DNA of 64,000 bases, taken from contig NZ_CP193934.1 of NCBI RefSeq assembly GCF_050859505.1, positions 992,001-1,056,000 of the forward strand. Direction: 5' to 3'. The first letter of the stretch is position 1; each line of letters opens with the position of its first letter. Shown one piece after another: positions 1-8,605 of this stretch. The notes under the pieces were generated by a model. That model did no database searches. It saw only the letters and a list, made by a program, of their open reading frames with translations, and was not told the DNA's origin. This DNA comes from Marinirhabdus sp050859505. GTDB lineage: Bacteria > Bacteroidota > Bacteroidia > Flavobacteriales > Flavobacteriaceae. The translations under genes were made by a program, and so were the position numbers.

Positions 1-1
1 G

Positions 2-37
2 AACACTTGGCACATGGCGCCACCAGAGGAAGAGTAA
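2..37 (+). CDS. C-terminal tail of an unidentified upstream gene (partial)
   Basis: Frame 2 from the window edge reads eleven codons (NTWHMAPPEEE) and then TAA at 35-37. The other two plus frames run on through the terminator hairpin at 59-108, so frame 2 is the most sensible end of a gene that began upstream of the window. The fragment is too short to assign a family. Confidence 0.3.
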   Translation, partial: NTWHMAPPEEE

Positions 38-58
38 ACAAAATAAATACTACATACC

Positions 59-108
59 AAATCCCAAATTCCAAAAAGAGTACCTTTGGAATTTGGGATT
101 TTTATTTT
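59..108 (+). terminator. Strong intrinsic terminator
   Basis: A perfect 17-bp inverted repeat (59-75 with 85-101, arms beginning AAATCCCAAATT) encloses a 9-nt loop and is followed by a T-rich run ending at 108. It would end transcription of the gene upstream of the window. The ATG of the next gene lies only 8 bp further on, and the potential TTG start at 86 falls inside the hairpin arm. Confidence 0.75.
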
Positions 109-115
109 GAAATTT

Positions 116-1246
116 ATGAATCTATCCTATTGGGAACAAAACATCTGGCTCTCCAACATAGACGTTGCCATAATTGGTAGCGGCATTGTGGGGTTAAGCT
201 GTGCGTTGGCTTTGCGCGATCGTTTTCCAAAGAAGAAGATTGTAGTTTTCGAAAAAGGGATGCTTCCCAGTGGAGCCAGCACTAAGAATGCCGGATTCGC
301 TTGTTTCGGTAGTATTTCTGAAATTTTAGAAGATCTTACAACACATTCTGAAGAAGAAGTTATTCAACTCATAAAGAATAGAGTGGAAGGCTTGCAATTG
401 CTTCGGAAGAATCTTGGCGATAAACAATTAGACTTTCAGCAATGGGGAGGATATGAAGTTTTTACTGAAAGAGATGCCGAATTATTTTCAACCTCTATCG
501 AAAACATTCCCTACATCAATAAATTACTTAAATACGTATTTCATGATGAAAATGATATTTTTTCGGTTCGAAATGATTCCTTTTCGTTTAAAAATGTTCA
601 AAAACAACTTCTTTTTAATCGGTTAGAAGGACAGTTGGATACTGGGAAGATGATGCAAGGACTCATACAAAAATGTTCAGAAAACAGCATTTTTATTCTA
701 AATAATGCTGAAATCACTTCATTTTCGGCAAATAATGGTGAAATTTTACTAGAAATGAACAATTCAGTGAAATGTTCAGCAAAAAAAGTTTGTATTGCCA
801 CCAACGGCTTTGCAAAACAGTTTATAAATGCCGATTTACAACCCGCACGGGCACAGGTTTTAGTAACTAAACCTATTCCAAATCTGCATATAAAAGGTAC
901 TTTTCATTTGGATAAAGGCTATTATTATTTCAGAAATATTCACGATAGAATTCTTCTTGGCGGTGGTAGAAACCTGGATTTTACAACAGAAGCAACAACC
1001 GAACCTGGCTTAACACACTTAATTCAAAATGAATTAGAAAGACTTCTTAGAACAACAATCTTACCTAACACCCCGTTTGAAATAGACACGCGCTGGAGCG
1101 GAGTAATGGGTGTTGGCAAACAAAAAAAGCCCATTATCAAAGAAGTACAATCCAATGTTTACTGTGGTGTTCGGTTAGGTGGCATGGGTGTTGCTATTGG
1201 AAGTTCCGTAGGCAAACAATTGGCGAATCTTATTGAACCTACATGA
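116..1246 (+). CDS. FAD-dependent oxidoreductase (DAO/glycine-oxidase fold)
   Basis: A 376-residue flavoprotein of the D-amino-acid/glycine/sarcosine oxidase superfamily. The N-terminal dinucleotide-binding motif GSGIVG is at residues 21-26, with the ribose-binding glutamate at E46 (VFEKG). A C-terminal GVRLGGMGVAIGSS segment is where the family closes over FAD. The substrate cannot be told from sequence; amine or amino-acid oxidation is the family norm. I start it at ATG 116 because the in-frame TTG at 86 lies inside the terminator stem. Its stop overlaps the mtgA start (ATGA, 1243-1246), so the two are probably translationally coupled. No signal peptide is seen, so it is cytoplasmic. Confidence 0.85.
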   Translation: MNLSYWEQNIWLSNIDVAIIGSGIVGLSCALALRDRFPKKKIVVFEKGMLPSGASTKNAGFACFGSISEILEDLTTHSEEEVIQLIKNRVEGLQLLRKNLGDKQLDFQQWGGYEVFTERDAELFSTSIENIPYINKLLKYVFHDENDIFSVRNDSFSFKNVQKQLLFNRLEGQLDTGKMMQGLIQKCSENSIFILNNAEITSFSANNGEILLEMNNSVKCSAKKVCIATNGFAKQFINADLQPARAQVLVTKPIPNLHIKGTFHLDKGYYYFRNIHDRILLGGGRNLDFTTEATTEPGLTHLIQNELERLLRTTILPNTPFEIDTRWSGVMGVGKQKKPIIKEVQSNVYCGVRLGGMGVAIGSSVGKQLANLIEPT

Positions 1247-1938
1247 TTAAAAAACTCCTTAAATTTCTTTTTAAAGCACTGTTGTGGTTTTTAGGCATCA
1301 CTATACTTTGGGTGTTGCTTTACAAATATGTACCTGTGTATTATACGCCGCTCATGGCCATTCGTTATTTTGAAGCGGAAGGCGATTTTGAAACAAAGCA
1401 TCAATGGGTTCCTATCTCAGAAATAGCTCCAGAATTGCAATTGGCTGTTATTTGTGCAGAAGACCAAAAATTCGTTAAACACAACGGTTTTGATGTAAAA
1501 AGTATCGAAAAAGCCTACGAAAACAATCAAAAAGGCAAAAAACTACGTGGTGCAAGTTCTATCTCTCAGCAAACAGCTAAGAATGTTTTTTTATGGCCAG
1601 ATAGAAGTTGGTTACGCAAAGGACTGGAAACCTATTTCACTTTTTTAATTGAATTGCTGTGGGACAAAGAACGAATCCTGGAAGTATATTTAAACAGTAT
1701 TGAAATGGGCGACGGGGTGTATGGAGCAGAAGCGGCATCAAAGTTCTGGTTTAACAAATCGGCTAGAAATTTACAGCAATACGAGGCCGCTGCCATAGCT
1801 GCAATCTTACCAAATCCTAGAAATTATAGAGCGAATCCGTCTTCAGCGTATATTCAAAAAAGAAAAGAATGGATTGTTAGACAAATGCGATTTTATGGTA
1901 CTTTTACGTTGGAAAAACTACCAAAGAATGACCGATAA
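1243..1938 (+). CDS. mtgA: Monofunctional biosynthetic peptidoglycan transglycosylase
   Basis: A 231-residue GT51 glycosyltransferase that polymerises lipid II into glycan strands at the outer face of the inner membrane. There is one N-terminal membrane anchor (about residues 8-30). The catalytic glutamate is E73 in CAEDQKF. The second family motif GASSISQQTAKNVF is at 103-116, and ILEVYLNSIEMG is at about 145-156. No transpeptidase domain follows, so it is the monofunctional type, and the length is typical for the family. It overlaps the oxidoreductase by 4 bp upstream and the GreA-like gene by 11 bp downstream, which suggests one transcript. Confidence 0.95.
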   Translation: MIKKLLKFLFKALLWFLGITILWVLLYKYVPVYYTPLMAIRYFEAEGDFETKHQWVPISEIAPELQLAVICAEDQKFVKHNGFDVKSIEKAYENNQKGKKLRGASSISQQTAKNVFLWPDRSWLRKGLETYFTFLIELLWDKERILEVYLNSIEMGDGVYGAEAASKFWFNKSARNLQQYEAAAIAAILPNPRNYRANPSSAYIQKRKEWIVRQMRFYGTFTLEKLPKNDR

Positions 1939-2386
1939 AGAACTAAAAGTTGCCTTACTGGACCACTGTCAAGAGACAGTTAACAAACGCTTTGACAAGA
2001 TAAAGCAAACCATTTCAGACATAGTAGAATCGTTGGAAGATGAGTCTAAAAGTAGCGCTGGTGACAAACACGAAACGGGGAGGGCCATGTTGCAGATAGA
2101 TCGTGAAAACGCGGGGAAGCAGTTGCGTGAAATAGAATCGCTACTGGCTTTGGTAAAGAAAATAGACATTAAGGCTGTTTCAGATTATGTACGTTTGGGA
2201 AGTTTAGTGTATACCAATAACGGCACGTATTTTATTAGTATTTCTATAGGTCAGATTCTGGTAGGAAAGACGGGTTATTTTTGCGTGGCATTGCAATCGC
2301 CTATTGGGCAATTACTATCTGGGAAAAAAAAGGGAGAGGCTTTTACCTTTAACGAGAAAAAATTTGTGGTAAAAAGTATTAGCTAG
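1928..2386 (+). CDS. GreA/GreB C-terminal-domain-like protein
   Basis: A 152-residue protein. The first 85 residues look helical and charged, like the coiled-coil finger of Gre factors. The C-terminal part contains SPIGQLLSGKKKGE (124-137), closely resembling the SPLGxxLLGKKxGD signature of transcript-cleavage factors. The acidic tip residues of true GreA are not obvious, so it may bind RNA polymerase without stimulating cleavage; that is inference. ATG 1928 is chosen because the longer frame from 1874 would run far into mtgA. It overlaps mtgA by 11 bp and, tail to tail, the opposite-strand gene at 2379 by 8 bp. Similar proteins in Flavobacteria are sometimes mislabelled as 3-oxoacyl-ACP synthase. 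Confidence 0.7.
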   Translation: MTDKELKVALLDHCQETVNKRFDKIKQTISDIVESLEDESKSSAGDKHETGRAMLQIDRENAGKQLREIESLLALVKKIDIKAVSDYVRLGSLVYTNNGTYFISISIGQILVGKTGYFCVALQSPIGQLLSGKKKGEAFTFNEKKFVVKSIS

Positions 2387-2690
2387 TTTGTAACGCAGCA
2401 AAAAACTTCTTCGTATTTTTTTTGTTTTTTCCCCAATCAATAAATTGTGTGGCTAGTTTACAGGAGGAAGTGAATTTCACTAAAGTCCCTTGCTCATTTT
2501 CCTGAAAACTTACCTGAATATCTTCACCCCAGGACCAAATGGTTAAGGAACTTTCAGCATAAAAGGCTTGATTTTGTGCTACCCATTTACTCATTTTAAA
2601 ACCGGCCTTTAGTAGCGCTTCTTCTGTTTTTACTTTTGCCTGCTCTAAAGGATCTTGCAATTGCAGGATTTCAGTATAGTTATTGGCCAT
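2379..2690 (-). CDS. Small conserved hypothetical protein
   Basis: A 103-residue soluble protein with no recognised family. It has a helical N-terminus, then a stretch that reads as alternating beta strands (SSLTIWSWGEDIQVSF, EQGTLVKFTSSCK), and ends in a basic helix containing DWGKNKKN. This strand pattern is compatible with a small alpha/beta binding domain; no catalytic residues stand out. It converges on the GreA-like gene, overlapping its stop by 8 bp. The 171-bp gap upstream separates it from the divergent MDR gene, so the promoters of both are expected there, although no clear TAnnTTTG box is visible. Confidence 0.65.
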   Translation of the reverse strand: MANNYTEILQLQDPLEQAKVKTEEALLKAGFKMSKWVAQNQAFYAESSLTIWSWGEDIQVSFQENEQGTLVKFTSSCKLATQFIDWGKNKKNTKKFFAALQTS

Positions 2691-2861
2691 AATTTTGCGG
2701 TGTATGGTTTTCAGAATTCTATACTACAAGATAGTAACTTCTGTGAAACTATTTTTAAGGCCTTCTCAAAAGCGTTAATTATTTCTCAAAATAGTTGAAT
2801 ACTCTCTTAACAGGCCTTAAAATTGAAATTCAACTCCTTAACTTTAAAAAAATTTTGATAC

Positions 2862-3857
2862 ATGAACAATTCTATACGTTTAAAAAGCCGTCCTGAAGGA
2901 ATACCAACCCTAGAAAATTTTGAGTTTGTTGAAGTTGACAAACCAAAAGCTTCAGAAGGACAGGTGCTATTAAAAACAAAATACGTCTCCGTAGACCCAT
3001 ATTTACGAGGAAGAATGCGTGATGAAAAATCCTATATAACTCCTTTCGAATTAGATAAACCTCTACAAAGCGGTATTATTGCTGAAGTTGTAGAGAGTCA
3101 TATTTCAGATTTTAAAAAAGGAGATTTTGTAAATGGGATGCTGGAATGGAAGCAATTTCAAACCTCTAATGGAAAAGGACTTCAAAAAGTAGATTCCTCT
3201 AAAGCTCCTTTGAGCGCTTACCTAGGCGTTTTGGGTCTCACAGGAATTACTGCCTATGTAGGATTGCTTAAGATTGGCGAACCAAAAGAAGGGGAGACCG
3301 TATTAGTTTCTGGCGCATCGGGAGCTGTGGGAAGCGTGGTTGGACAACTAGCCAAAATTAAGGGCTGCAAAGTAGTGGGTATTGCGGGAAGTGATGAAAA
3401 GATTAAATTATTGCAAAACACGTTTGGTTTCGATGCCGGGATCAATTATAAAACAACCAACCAGATGCGTAAAGCTATTAAAGAAACTTGCCCCAACGGC
3501 GTAGACGTATATTTTGACAATGTTGGAGGTGAAATTCTGGATGCCGCAATGGCTAATATGAACCGTTTTGGACGTGTGGTTAATTGTGGTGCTATTTCAC
3601 TTTATAACGAAACAGAACAACCTACGGGACCCAGATTGGAAACCTCTTTGGTGAAGAAAAGTTTAAAAATGCAGGGGTTTATCGCTCGCGATTATCAAGA
3701 TGAGTTTAAAGAAATCGTTCCTCAATTGGCGACTTGGCTTAACGATAATAAATTAACGTATGAAGAAACCATTGTTGAAGGATTTGAGAACATTCCACGA
3801 GCATTTATCGATCTTTTTGAGGGAAAAAATAAAGGGAAGATGGTTGTGAAGGTATAA
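2862..3857 (+). CDS. NADP-dependent oxidoreductase, MDR superfamily (LTB4DH/CurA-like)
   Basis: A 331-residue zinc-free medium-chain reductase. The GroES-like N-terminal half carries VDPYLRGRM (44-52), typical of the leukotriene-B4 dehydrogenase/alkenal reductase group. The nucleotide-binding motif GASGAVGSVVGQ is at 151-162, and a conserved YFDNVGGE stretch follows. The family reduces alpha,beta-unsaturated carbonyls with NADPH, often detoxifying lipid-peroxidation products. The zinc-ligand cysteines of alcohol dehydrogenases are absent. It stands alone between an opposite-strand gene upstream and a terminator at 3876-3910. Confidence 0.9.
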   Translation: MNNSIRLKSRPEGIPTLENFEFVEVDKPKASEGQVLLKTKYVSVDPYLRGRMRDEKSYITPFELDKPLQSGIIAEVVESHISDFKKGDFVNGMLEWKQFQTSNGKGLQKVDSSKAPLSAYLGVLGLTGITAYVGLLKIGEPKEGETVLVSGASGAVGSVVGQLAKIKGCKVVGIAGSDEKIKLLQNTFGFDAGINYKTTNQMRKAIKETCPNGVDVYFDNVGGEILDAAMANMNRFGRVVNCGAISLYNETEQPTGPRLETSLVKKSLKMQGFIARDYQDEFKEIVPQLATWLNDNKLTYEETIVEGFENIPRAFIDLFEGKNKGKMVVKV

Positions 3858-3875
3858 GAAAAATCGTTTTTAAAG

Positions 3876-3910
3876 AAAAATCCAGCGAGGCTAGCTTCGC
3901 TGGATTTTTT
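3876..3910. terminator. Bidirectional terminator between convergent genes
   Basis: A 13-bp perfect inverted repeat (3876-3888 with 3897-3909; core ATCCAGCGA) with an 8-nt loop. A runs on the left and T runs on the right give a U-tract in either direction. It lies between the MDR gene and the convergent SDR gene. Confidence 0.8.
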
Positions 3911-3945
3911 ATATAACCAAATGTAATGTTCTAAGCAGACTCAGT

Positions 3946-4692
3946 TTATTGTTTTTGAGTAGTTGGCATTATATACACATCATTTATATTAGTACGCCCA
4001 GGTTGTGATAAGGCATAGAAAATGGCGTCTGCAATATCATTGGGTTCTAATGGTTTTACATCGCCCATCACTTCTTTCATATCATTCATTAACTCTTTGT
4101 CTGTGATGGTCTCTGTTAGTTCAGTGTCTACAGCACCTGGCTCGATAGAAGTAACATTAATCCCGTATGTTGGCGCTAATTCTTGACGTAACCCTTCCGA
4201 AAACATCTTCACGGCAGATTTGGTAGCACAATACACAGCACCGCCTGGGAAATATTTATACGCAGCAACCGAAGAAATATTAATGATATGTCCTCCTTTT
4301 TGTTCGATCATGGTAGGCAATACAGCAGAAACACCATTTAATACTCCTTTAATATTTACATCTACCATGGTGTCCCATTCATCGGTATGTAAGTTTTTAA
4401 CGTAAGAAAGCGGCATAAGTCCAGCATTGTTTATTAAAACATCTATAGACCCAAAAGTATCTTTTGCTTCTTTCTGTAAGTGTTGCCAATCGTTTTTATT
4501 GGTAACATCGCCAACAACAACAATGGCTTTTCCTCCGTCTTTTTCAATTTTGGCCTTCAATGCTTTTAATTTATTCTCGCGTCTTGCCGTTAATACTACA
4601 TTTGCTCCTTCTTTTGAAAGTTTAAGGGCTGTTGCCTCGCCAATTCCACTGGATGCTCCAGTTATAATTACAGTCTTGTTCTTTAAGTTCAT
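3946..4692 (-). CDS. Short-chain dehydrogenase/reductase
   Basis: A 248-residue classical SDR. The cofactor motif TGASSGIG is at 11-18, NNAG at 88-91, the catalytic serine is S140 or S141, and the YxxxK pair is Y154/K158. Arg residues follow beta-2 (TARRENK), which favours NADP(H). The closest character is the YdfG/serine-dehydrogenase-like branch, but the substrate is not readable. It is transcribed alone; the upstream region contains only a poor -7 match. Confidence 0.9.
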   Translation of the reverse strand: MNLKNKTVIITGASSGIGEATALKLSKEGANVVLTARRENKLKALKAKIEKDGGKAIVVVGDVTNKNDWQHLQKEAKDTFGSIDVLINNAGLMPLSYVKNLHTDEWDTMVDVNIKGVLNGVSAVLPTMIEQKGGHIINISSVAAYKYFPGGAVYCATKSAVKMFSEGLRQELAPTYGINVTSIEPGAVDTELTETITDKELMNDMKEVMGDVKPLEPNDIADAIFYALSQPGRTNINDVYIMPTTQKQ

Positions 4693-4848
4693 AGTTTTTT
4701 CTTTTTTCTAATGCACCTAAATATACGGGTAAGAAAACCTGTTTGGTGAGTTATCGCCGGGTTTGGCAAGTTTTTAACGGGATTTTTACGCGTTTGTTAA
4801 TGATTTTAAACTTAGTTCAACGTATTAACCTGCAGCGAGATACAGTAG

Positions 4849-5787
4849 TTAGGCTACTGTGAGATAAACAAAGATATCTTTCGCGAGCTTTTTATCATAT
4901 TCAAAAAACAATGTTTTTGAATTCCACTCACAAGAAATAAGATAGGCGCGACCTTTAAAATAGGACTCCTCCACTTTAACCTTTAAAGGAGTTTTCTTTT
5001 CTGAAACTTTTAATTGATGGGGAAATAGTAGCAGTTCTTTTTTAGATAAGATTCCTGCGGGTATAGTTGAAACTTCTCCAAAAAAGCTCTTTTCATATAC
5101 TGAAGCTGCGGAAGCATACACCTGAGCTGGTGTTCCCATTTGTAACGTTTCACCATTTTTTAACACCAATAATTTGTCTGAAAAAGCCAGCGCTTCTTCA
5201 GCATCATGGGTTGCGGTGATGCAAGTAATGGTATGCTTCTTTGCATAGTTAAACAAATTACGCCTAAGGTGATTTTTTCTTAAAGCATCGATACTGCTAA
5301 AGGGTTCATCTAGCAGTAATACTTCAGGAACATTGGCTAGAGCTTTGGCAAGTGCTACCCGTTGCTTTTGGCCACCACTAAGCGATTTTACTTTTCGATT
5401 TCTACTATCGAGAAGGCCAACGGTTTCTAACACTTCGCCAATCCGATTATAGTCTTCTTCAGTATTGACTCTAGGCAGGTTTTCACCTACATTTTCAGCC
5501 ACCGAGGTAAAGGGCATTAGGTTAAATTCCTGCGACACCAGTTTCATGCAATCGTGCCCTGGAATTAAATTATGGCTTGGACCAAAGAGTTGTTTTTTTC
5601 CGTAATAGATTTCGCCTTTATCTATATTCAGTAAACCATACATGATGTGAAGCAACGTAGACTTTCCGCAGCCACTTTCACCCAAAATGGCCATACATTC
5701 TCCTTTTTTCAACTGAAAAGAAAGCTGTGAAAGAATTTCTTTTTCAGAGTTGGGATATTTAAAAGATTGAATGTTAACTTTGAGCAT
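4849..5787 (-). CDS. ABC transporter ATP-binding protein without partner genes
   Basis: A 312-residue ABC ATPase with Walker A GESGCGKST (36-44), Q-loop Q86, signature LSGGQ (136-140), Walker B LLLDEP (157-162) and switch histidine H194. The C-terminal 80 or so residues resemble the beta-rich TOBE-like tail of the PotA/FbpC/CysA importer ATPases. No permease or binding-protein gene is adjacent, so the transported substrate is unknown. I use ATG 5787; a GTG at 5802 would only add MEGSA. It lies downstream of the prolyl oligopeptidase gene, separated by a GC-rich hairpin, so it is probably transcribed separately or by read-through. Confidence 0.85.
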   Translation of the reverse strand: MLKVNIQSFKYPNSEKEILSQLSFQLKKGECMAILGESGCGKSTLLHIMYGLLNIDKGEIYYGKKQLFGPSHNLIPGHDCMKLVSQEFNLMPFTSVAENVGENLPRVNTEEDYNRIGEVLETVGLLDSRNRKVKSLSGGQKQRVALAKALANVPEVLLLDEPFSSIDALRKNHLRRNLFNYAKKHTITCITATHDAEEALAFSDKLLVLKNGETLQMGTPAQVYASAASVYEKSFFGEVSTIPAGILSKKELLLFPHQLKVSEKKTPLKVKVEESYFKGRAYLISCEWNSKTLFFEYDKKLAKDIFVYLTVA

Positions 5788-5832
5788 AGCTGATCCCTCC
5801 ACTCTTTTTTGCCAAGAAGACCAAAAAGAGTA

Positions 5833-5852
5833 CCTCCCCTTAAAAGGGGAGG
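5833..5852 (-). terminator. GC-rich hairpin after the peptidase gene
   Basis: CCTCCCCTT and AAGGGGAGG (5833-5841, 5844-5852) face each other across 2 nt. Read on the minus strand the stem is followed by TACTCTTTTT, a weak terminator between the peptidase gene and the ABC ATPase gene. It also resembles the CCTCCCC-type intergenic repeat seen near 48.83 kb. Confidence 0.5.
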
Positions 5853-5884
5853 AGCTTTTTGAGAGGTTTAATTTGTTGAGAGCG

Positions 5885-8056
5885 TTATTTTTTTACTTTA
5901 GAAGTAGTTTTATTTGGCAAAACTTCATATCCCATATTGTAGAGTGTAAAACCAAAAATATCTGCATATTGTTCAATGGTTTTGCTCACTGGGGTACCTG
6001 CTCCGTGACCAGCATCGGTTTCAATGCGGATTAACGTTGGGTTTTCACCAGTTTGTTTGTCTTGTAATGCTGCCGCAAATTTAAAACTGTGTGCGGGTAC
6101 TACGCGGTCATCGTGATCTCCTGTGGTCACTAAAGTTGCAGGGTATGCTACACCTTCTTTTACGTTATGAACGGGAGAGTATGCTTTAAGATACTCAAAC
6201 ATTTCTTTGTTGTCGTCTGCCGTACCGTAATCGTACGCCCAACCTGCTCCTGCGGTAAATGTATGGTAGCGAAGCATGTCCAGTACACCCACAGCTGGTA
6301 ACGCCACTTTCATTAAATCTGGTCTCTGGGTCATGGTAGCTCCCACTAACAAACCGCCGTTTGAACCTCCTCTTATGGCCAGGTAATCTTTAGAAGTGTA
6401 TTTGTTTTCAATTAGATATTCAGCGGCAGCTATAAAATCGTCAAACACATTTTGCTTTTTTAATTGTGTTCCAGCATCGTGCCATTTTTTACCATATTCA
6501 CCACCCCCACGAAGGTTAGGTACTGCGTAAATGCCACCCTGTTCCATCCATACGGCGTTGGCAATACTAAAACTAGGCGTTAAACTTATGTTGAAACCTC
6601 CATAACCGTACAGAATTGTTGGGTTTTTTCCGTCCAGTTTTAAACCTTTTTTATGGGTAATAATCATAGGTACTTTTGTCCCGTCTTTTGAGGTATAAAA
6701 CACCTGCTTACTTTCGTAATTTTCTGGGTTAAAGTCTATGTCTGGTTTTACGTATAACTCGCTGGTACCATTCTCAATGTTGAATTTATAGATACTTCCT
6801 GGCGTTACGTAATTTGCAAAACTGTAATACAATTCCGTATCTTCTTTTTTAGCTCCAAAACCACCTGCACTACCAACTCCTGGTAATTCAACCTCACGTA
6901 TTAGTTTTCCGTCGTAGTCGTATTGCATTACTTTGCTCACGGCATCTACCATATATTCGGTAAAAAAGTAGCCTCCTCCCGTTCCTGGGCTTAGTACATT
7001 TTCGGTTTCCGGGATAAAATCTTTCCAATTACCGGGCGCAGGGTTGCTAGCATCAACCGTTACAATTTTATTGTTGGGGGCGTTTCGGTTGGTCATTAAG
7101 TATAATTTTGTACCAACGTTTTCAATAATGTACGTGTCAGAATCTGTGTTGTCCACTATTGTAATCAATTTGCTGTTTGGCTTGCTTAAATCTTTTATAA
7201 ACAACTTATTTCCAGAAGTTGAAGTACTAGCCGAAATTTGTAACCAGCGGTTATCTTCAGAAACACTTCCACCCACATAGCGGTGTTTTTGTTCAGCAGT
7301 ACCGCCAAAAATTAACTGATCTTCTTTTTGGGGAGTACCCAATTTATGGTAAAATAATTTGTGCTGATCTGTTTTAGCAGAAAGCTCGCTCCCTTTTGGT
7401 TTGTCGTAACTAGAGTAATAAAAACCTTCATCTGCTTTCCAGGAAACGCCACTAAATTTGACATCTACCAAAGTATCCTCTACAATTTCTTTGTTTTCGG
7501 TATTCATCACAAGTACTTTTCTCCAATCACTTCCGCCTTCAGAAATGCTATAGGCAGCAGTTTTTCCATTTTCAGAAAAATTAAGACCGCCTAAGGAGAT
7601 AGTTCCATCTTCTTTAAAGGTGTTGGGGTCTAAGAAAATTTCGGCTGTACTAGGCTCCTCACCTGTTTTGTAGCGGTAGATTACATATTGGTTTTGAAGG
7701 CCATCGTTTTTATAGAAATAGGTATAGTCGCCTTCCTTAAAGGGTGAGCCTACTTTTTCGTAATTCCAAAGCTCGGTGAGGCGTTCTTTTAGCTCCTCAC
7801 GAAACGGAATGTTATCTAAATACCCAAACGTAGTTTTGTTTTGACGCGTCACCCAATCTGCAGTTTCGGCGCTCATGTCATCTTCTAGCCAGCGGTAGGG
7901 GTCTCTTACATCGGTTCCAAAATAGTTGGTTACGGTGTCTACTTTTTTGGTCTCTGGATAGGTCACGGCAATCGTTTCTTTTTGAGCAGTTTCTTTTTCA
8001 TCTTTGCAACTTATGAGTGTTAGAAGGCAAAGCGTAGGTATTATTAGTTTTTTCAT
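5885..8056 (-). CDS. Prolyl oligopeptidase family serine peptidase (S9), lipoprotein
   Basis: A 723-residue S9A peptidase cutting after proline in short peptides. An N-terminal lipoprotein signal ends in LISC (cysteine at residue 17), so it should be anchored in the cell envelope. A beta-propeller region (about 90-440) gates the active site. The catalytic serine is S565 in GGSNGG, the aspartate is in GDHDDRV (649/650), and the histidine is H684 in DAGHGAG. The length is normal for the family. Its likely role is degradation of exogenous peptides for nutrition. Upstream, on the same strand, lie the two DoxX genes, 72 bp away. Confidence 0.95.
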   Translation of the reverse strand: MKKLIIPTLCLLTLISCKDEKETAQKETIAVTYPETKKVDTVTNYFGTDVRDPYRWLEDDMSAETADWVTRQNKTTFGYLDNIPFREELKERLTELWNYEKVGSPFKEGDYTYFYKNDGLQNQYVIYRYKTGEEPSTAEIFLDPNTFKEDGTISLGGLNFSENGKTAAYSISEGGSDWRKVLVMNTENKEIVEDTLVDVKFSGVSWKADEGFYYSSYDKPKGSELSAKTDQHKLFYHKLGTPQKEDQLIFGGTAEQKHRYVGGSVSEDNRWLQISASTSTSGNKLFIKDLSKPNSKLITIVDNTDSDTYIIENVGTKLYLMTNRNAPNNKIVTVDASNPAPGNWKDFIPETENVLSPGTGGGYFFTEYMVDAVSKVMQYDYDGKLIREVELPGVGSAGGFGAKKEDTELYYSFANYVTPGSIYKFNIENGTSELYVKPDIDFNPENYESKQVFYTSKDGTKVPMIITHKKGLKLDGKNPTILYGYGGFNISLTPSFSIANAVWMEQGGIYAVPNLRGGGEYGKKWHDAGTQLKKQNVFDDFIAAAEYLIENKYTSKDYLAIRGGSNGGLLVGATMTQRPDLMKVALPAVGVLDMLRYHTFTAGAGWAYDYGTADDNKEMFEYLKAYSPVHNVKEGVAYPATLVTTGDHDDRVVPAHSFKFAAALQDKQTGENPTLIRIETDAGHGAGTPVSKTIEQYADIFGFTLYNMGYEVLPNKTTSKVKK

Positions 8057-8128
8057 CTGTATAAAATTGAAGCTACTAAATTACTGAAAAACTGCCGTTA
8101 CCGAACTGTAACAAACCTATTTTATACT

Positions 8129-8506
8129 TTAATACTGAAAAAGAGTGCGATAAGCTTTCCAATATTTGTAAATAAGCAACACATTTAAGCTGAAAATTAC
8201 AATGGCCACCCAAACGTCTGAAACATCCAAAAAGATATGAAACAAAAGAATGTTGATGGAAAGAGGCGCTAATAGAACAAGTGCAAAAGGCACCCATTTT
8301 TTGAGCAGTAGCATACCCGCTACAGCAATCTCGAGTATAGCTACTAGATAAAAAGCGTAGCCAGTGGTTTCTAAGGATTCGATAAAATTGGCTGCTGCTG
8401 GTGGCATTTCGAACATAGGAATAAAGTTGATGAACTTATTTACGCCGAAGATTAAAAGCGTTAATCCTAATACAATACGAAGAATAGTAGTAAAAGTTGA
8501 ATTCAT
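8129..8506 (-). CDS. DoxX-like membrane protein
   Basis: A 125-residue integral membrane protein with four hydrophobic segments, starting with RIVLGLTLLIFGVNKF. The FGVNKF plus proline/methionine-rich loop pattern is shared with the gene immediately upstream (8606-9007), so the two are tandem paralogues. DoxX-type proteins sit in the inner membrane and are linked to quinone or thiosulfate redox processes, but no active site is evident here. A near-consensus -7 box (TATCTTTA on the minus strand) lies in the 99-bp gap upstream, so it may have its own promoter. Confidence 0.75.
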   Translation of the reverse strand: MNSTFTTILRIVLGLTLLIFGVNKFINFIPMFEMPPAAANFIESLETTGYAFYLVAILEIAVAGMLLLKKWVPFALVLLAPLSINILLFHIFLDVSDVWVAIVIFSLNVLLIYKYWKAYRTLFQY

Positions 8507-8545
8507 AAGAGAGAGGTTTGATGGTTATGTTTCCTAAAGATAGTA

Positions 8546-8580
8546 AAAAAAAACCTGCTCCTTCAAACTGAAAAAGCAGA
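8546..8580 (-). terminator. Intrinsic terminator of the upstream DoxX gene
   Basis: On the minus strand CTGCT ... AGCAG forms a short stem with a T-rich loop, followed by nine T residues. It lies just after the stop of the 133-residue DoxX gene and separates the two paralogues. Confidence 0.6.
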
Positions 8581-8605
8581 TTATAACTATTTGTAAATTA
8601 GTTTT

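Noticed and set aside
71..85. 15-bp match CCAAAAAGAGTACCT also at 5821-5835
   Set aside because: A 15-bp exact match is expected a few times by chance in 64 kb, and the surroundings differ.
8076..8297. Minus-strand frame of 73 codons overlapping the DoxX gene
   Set aside because: It runs in another frame through a well-supported membrane-protein gene and has no recognisable features.
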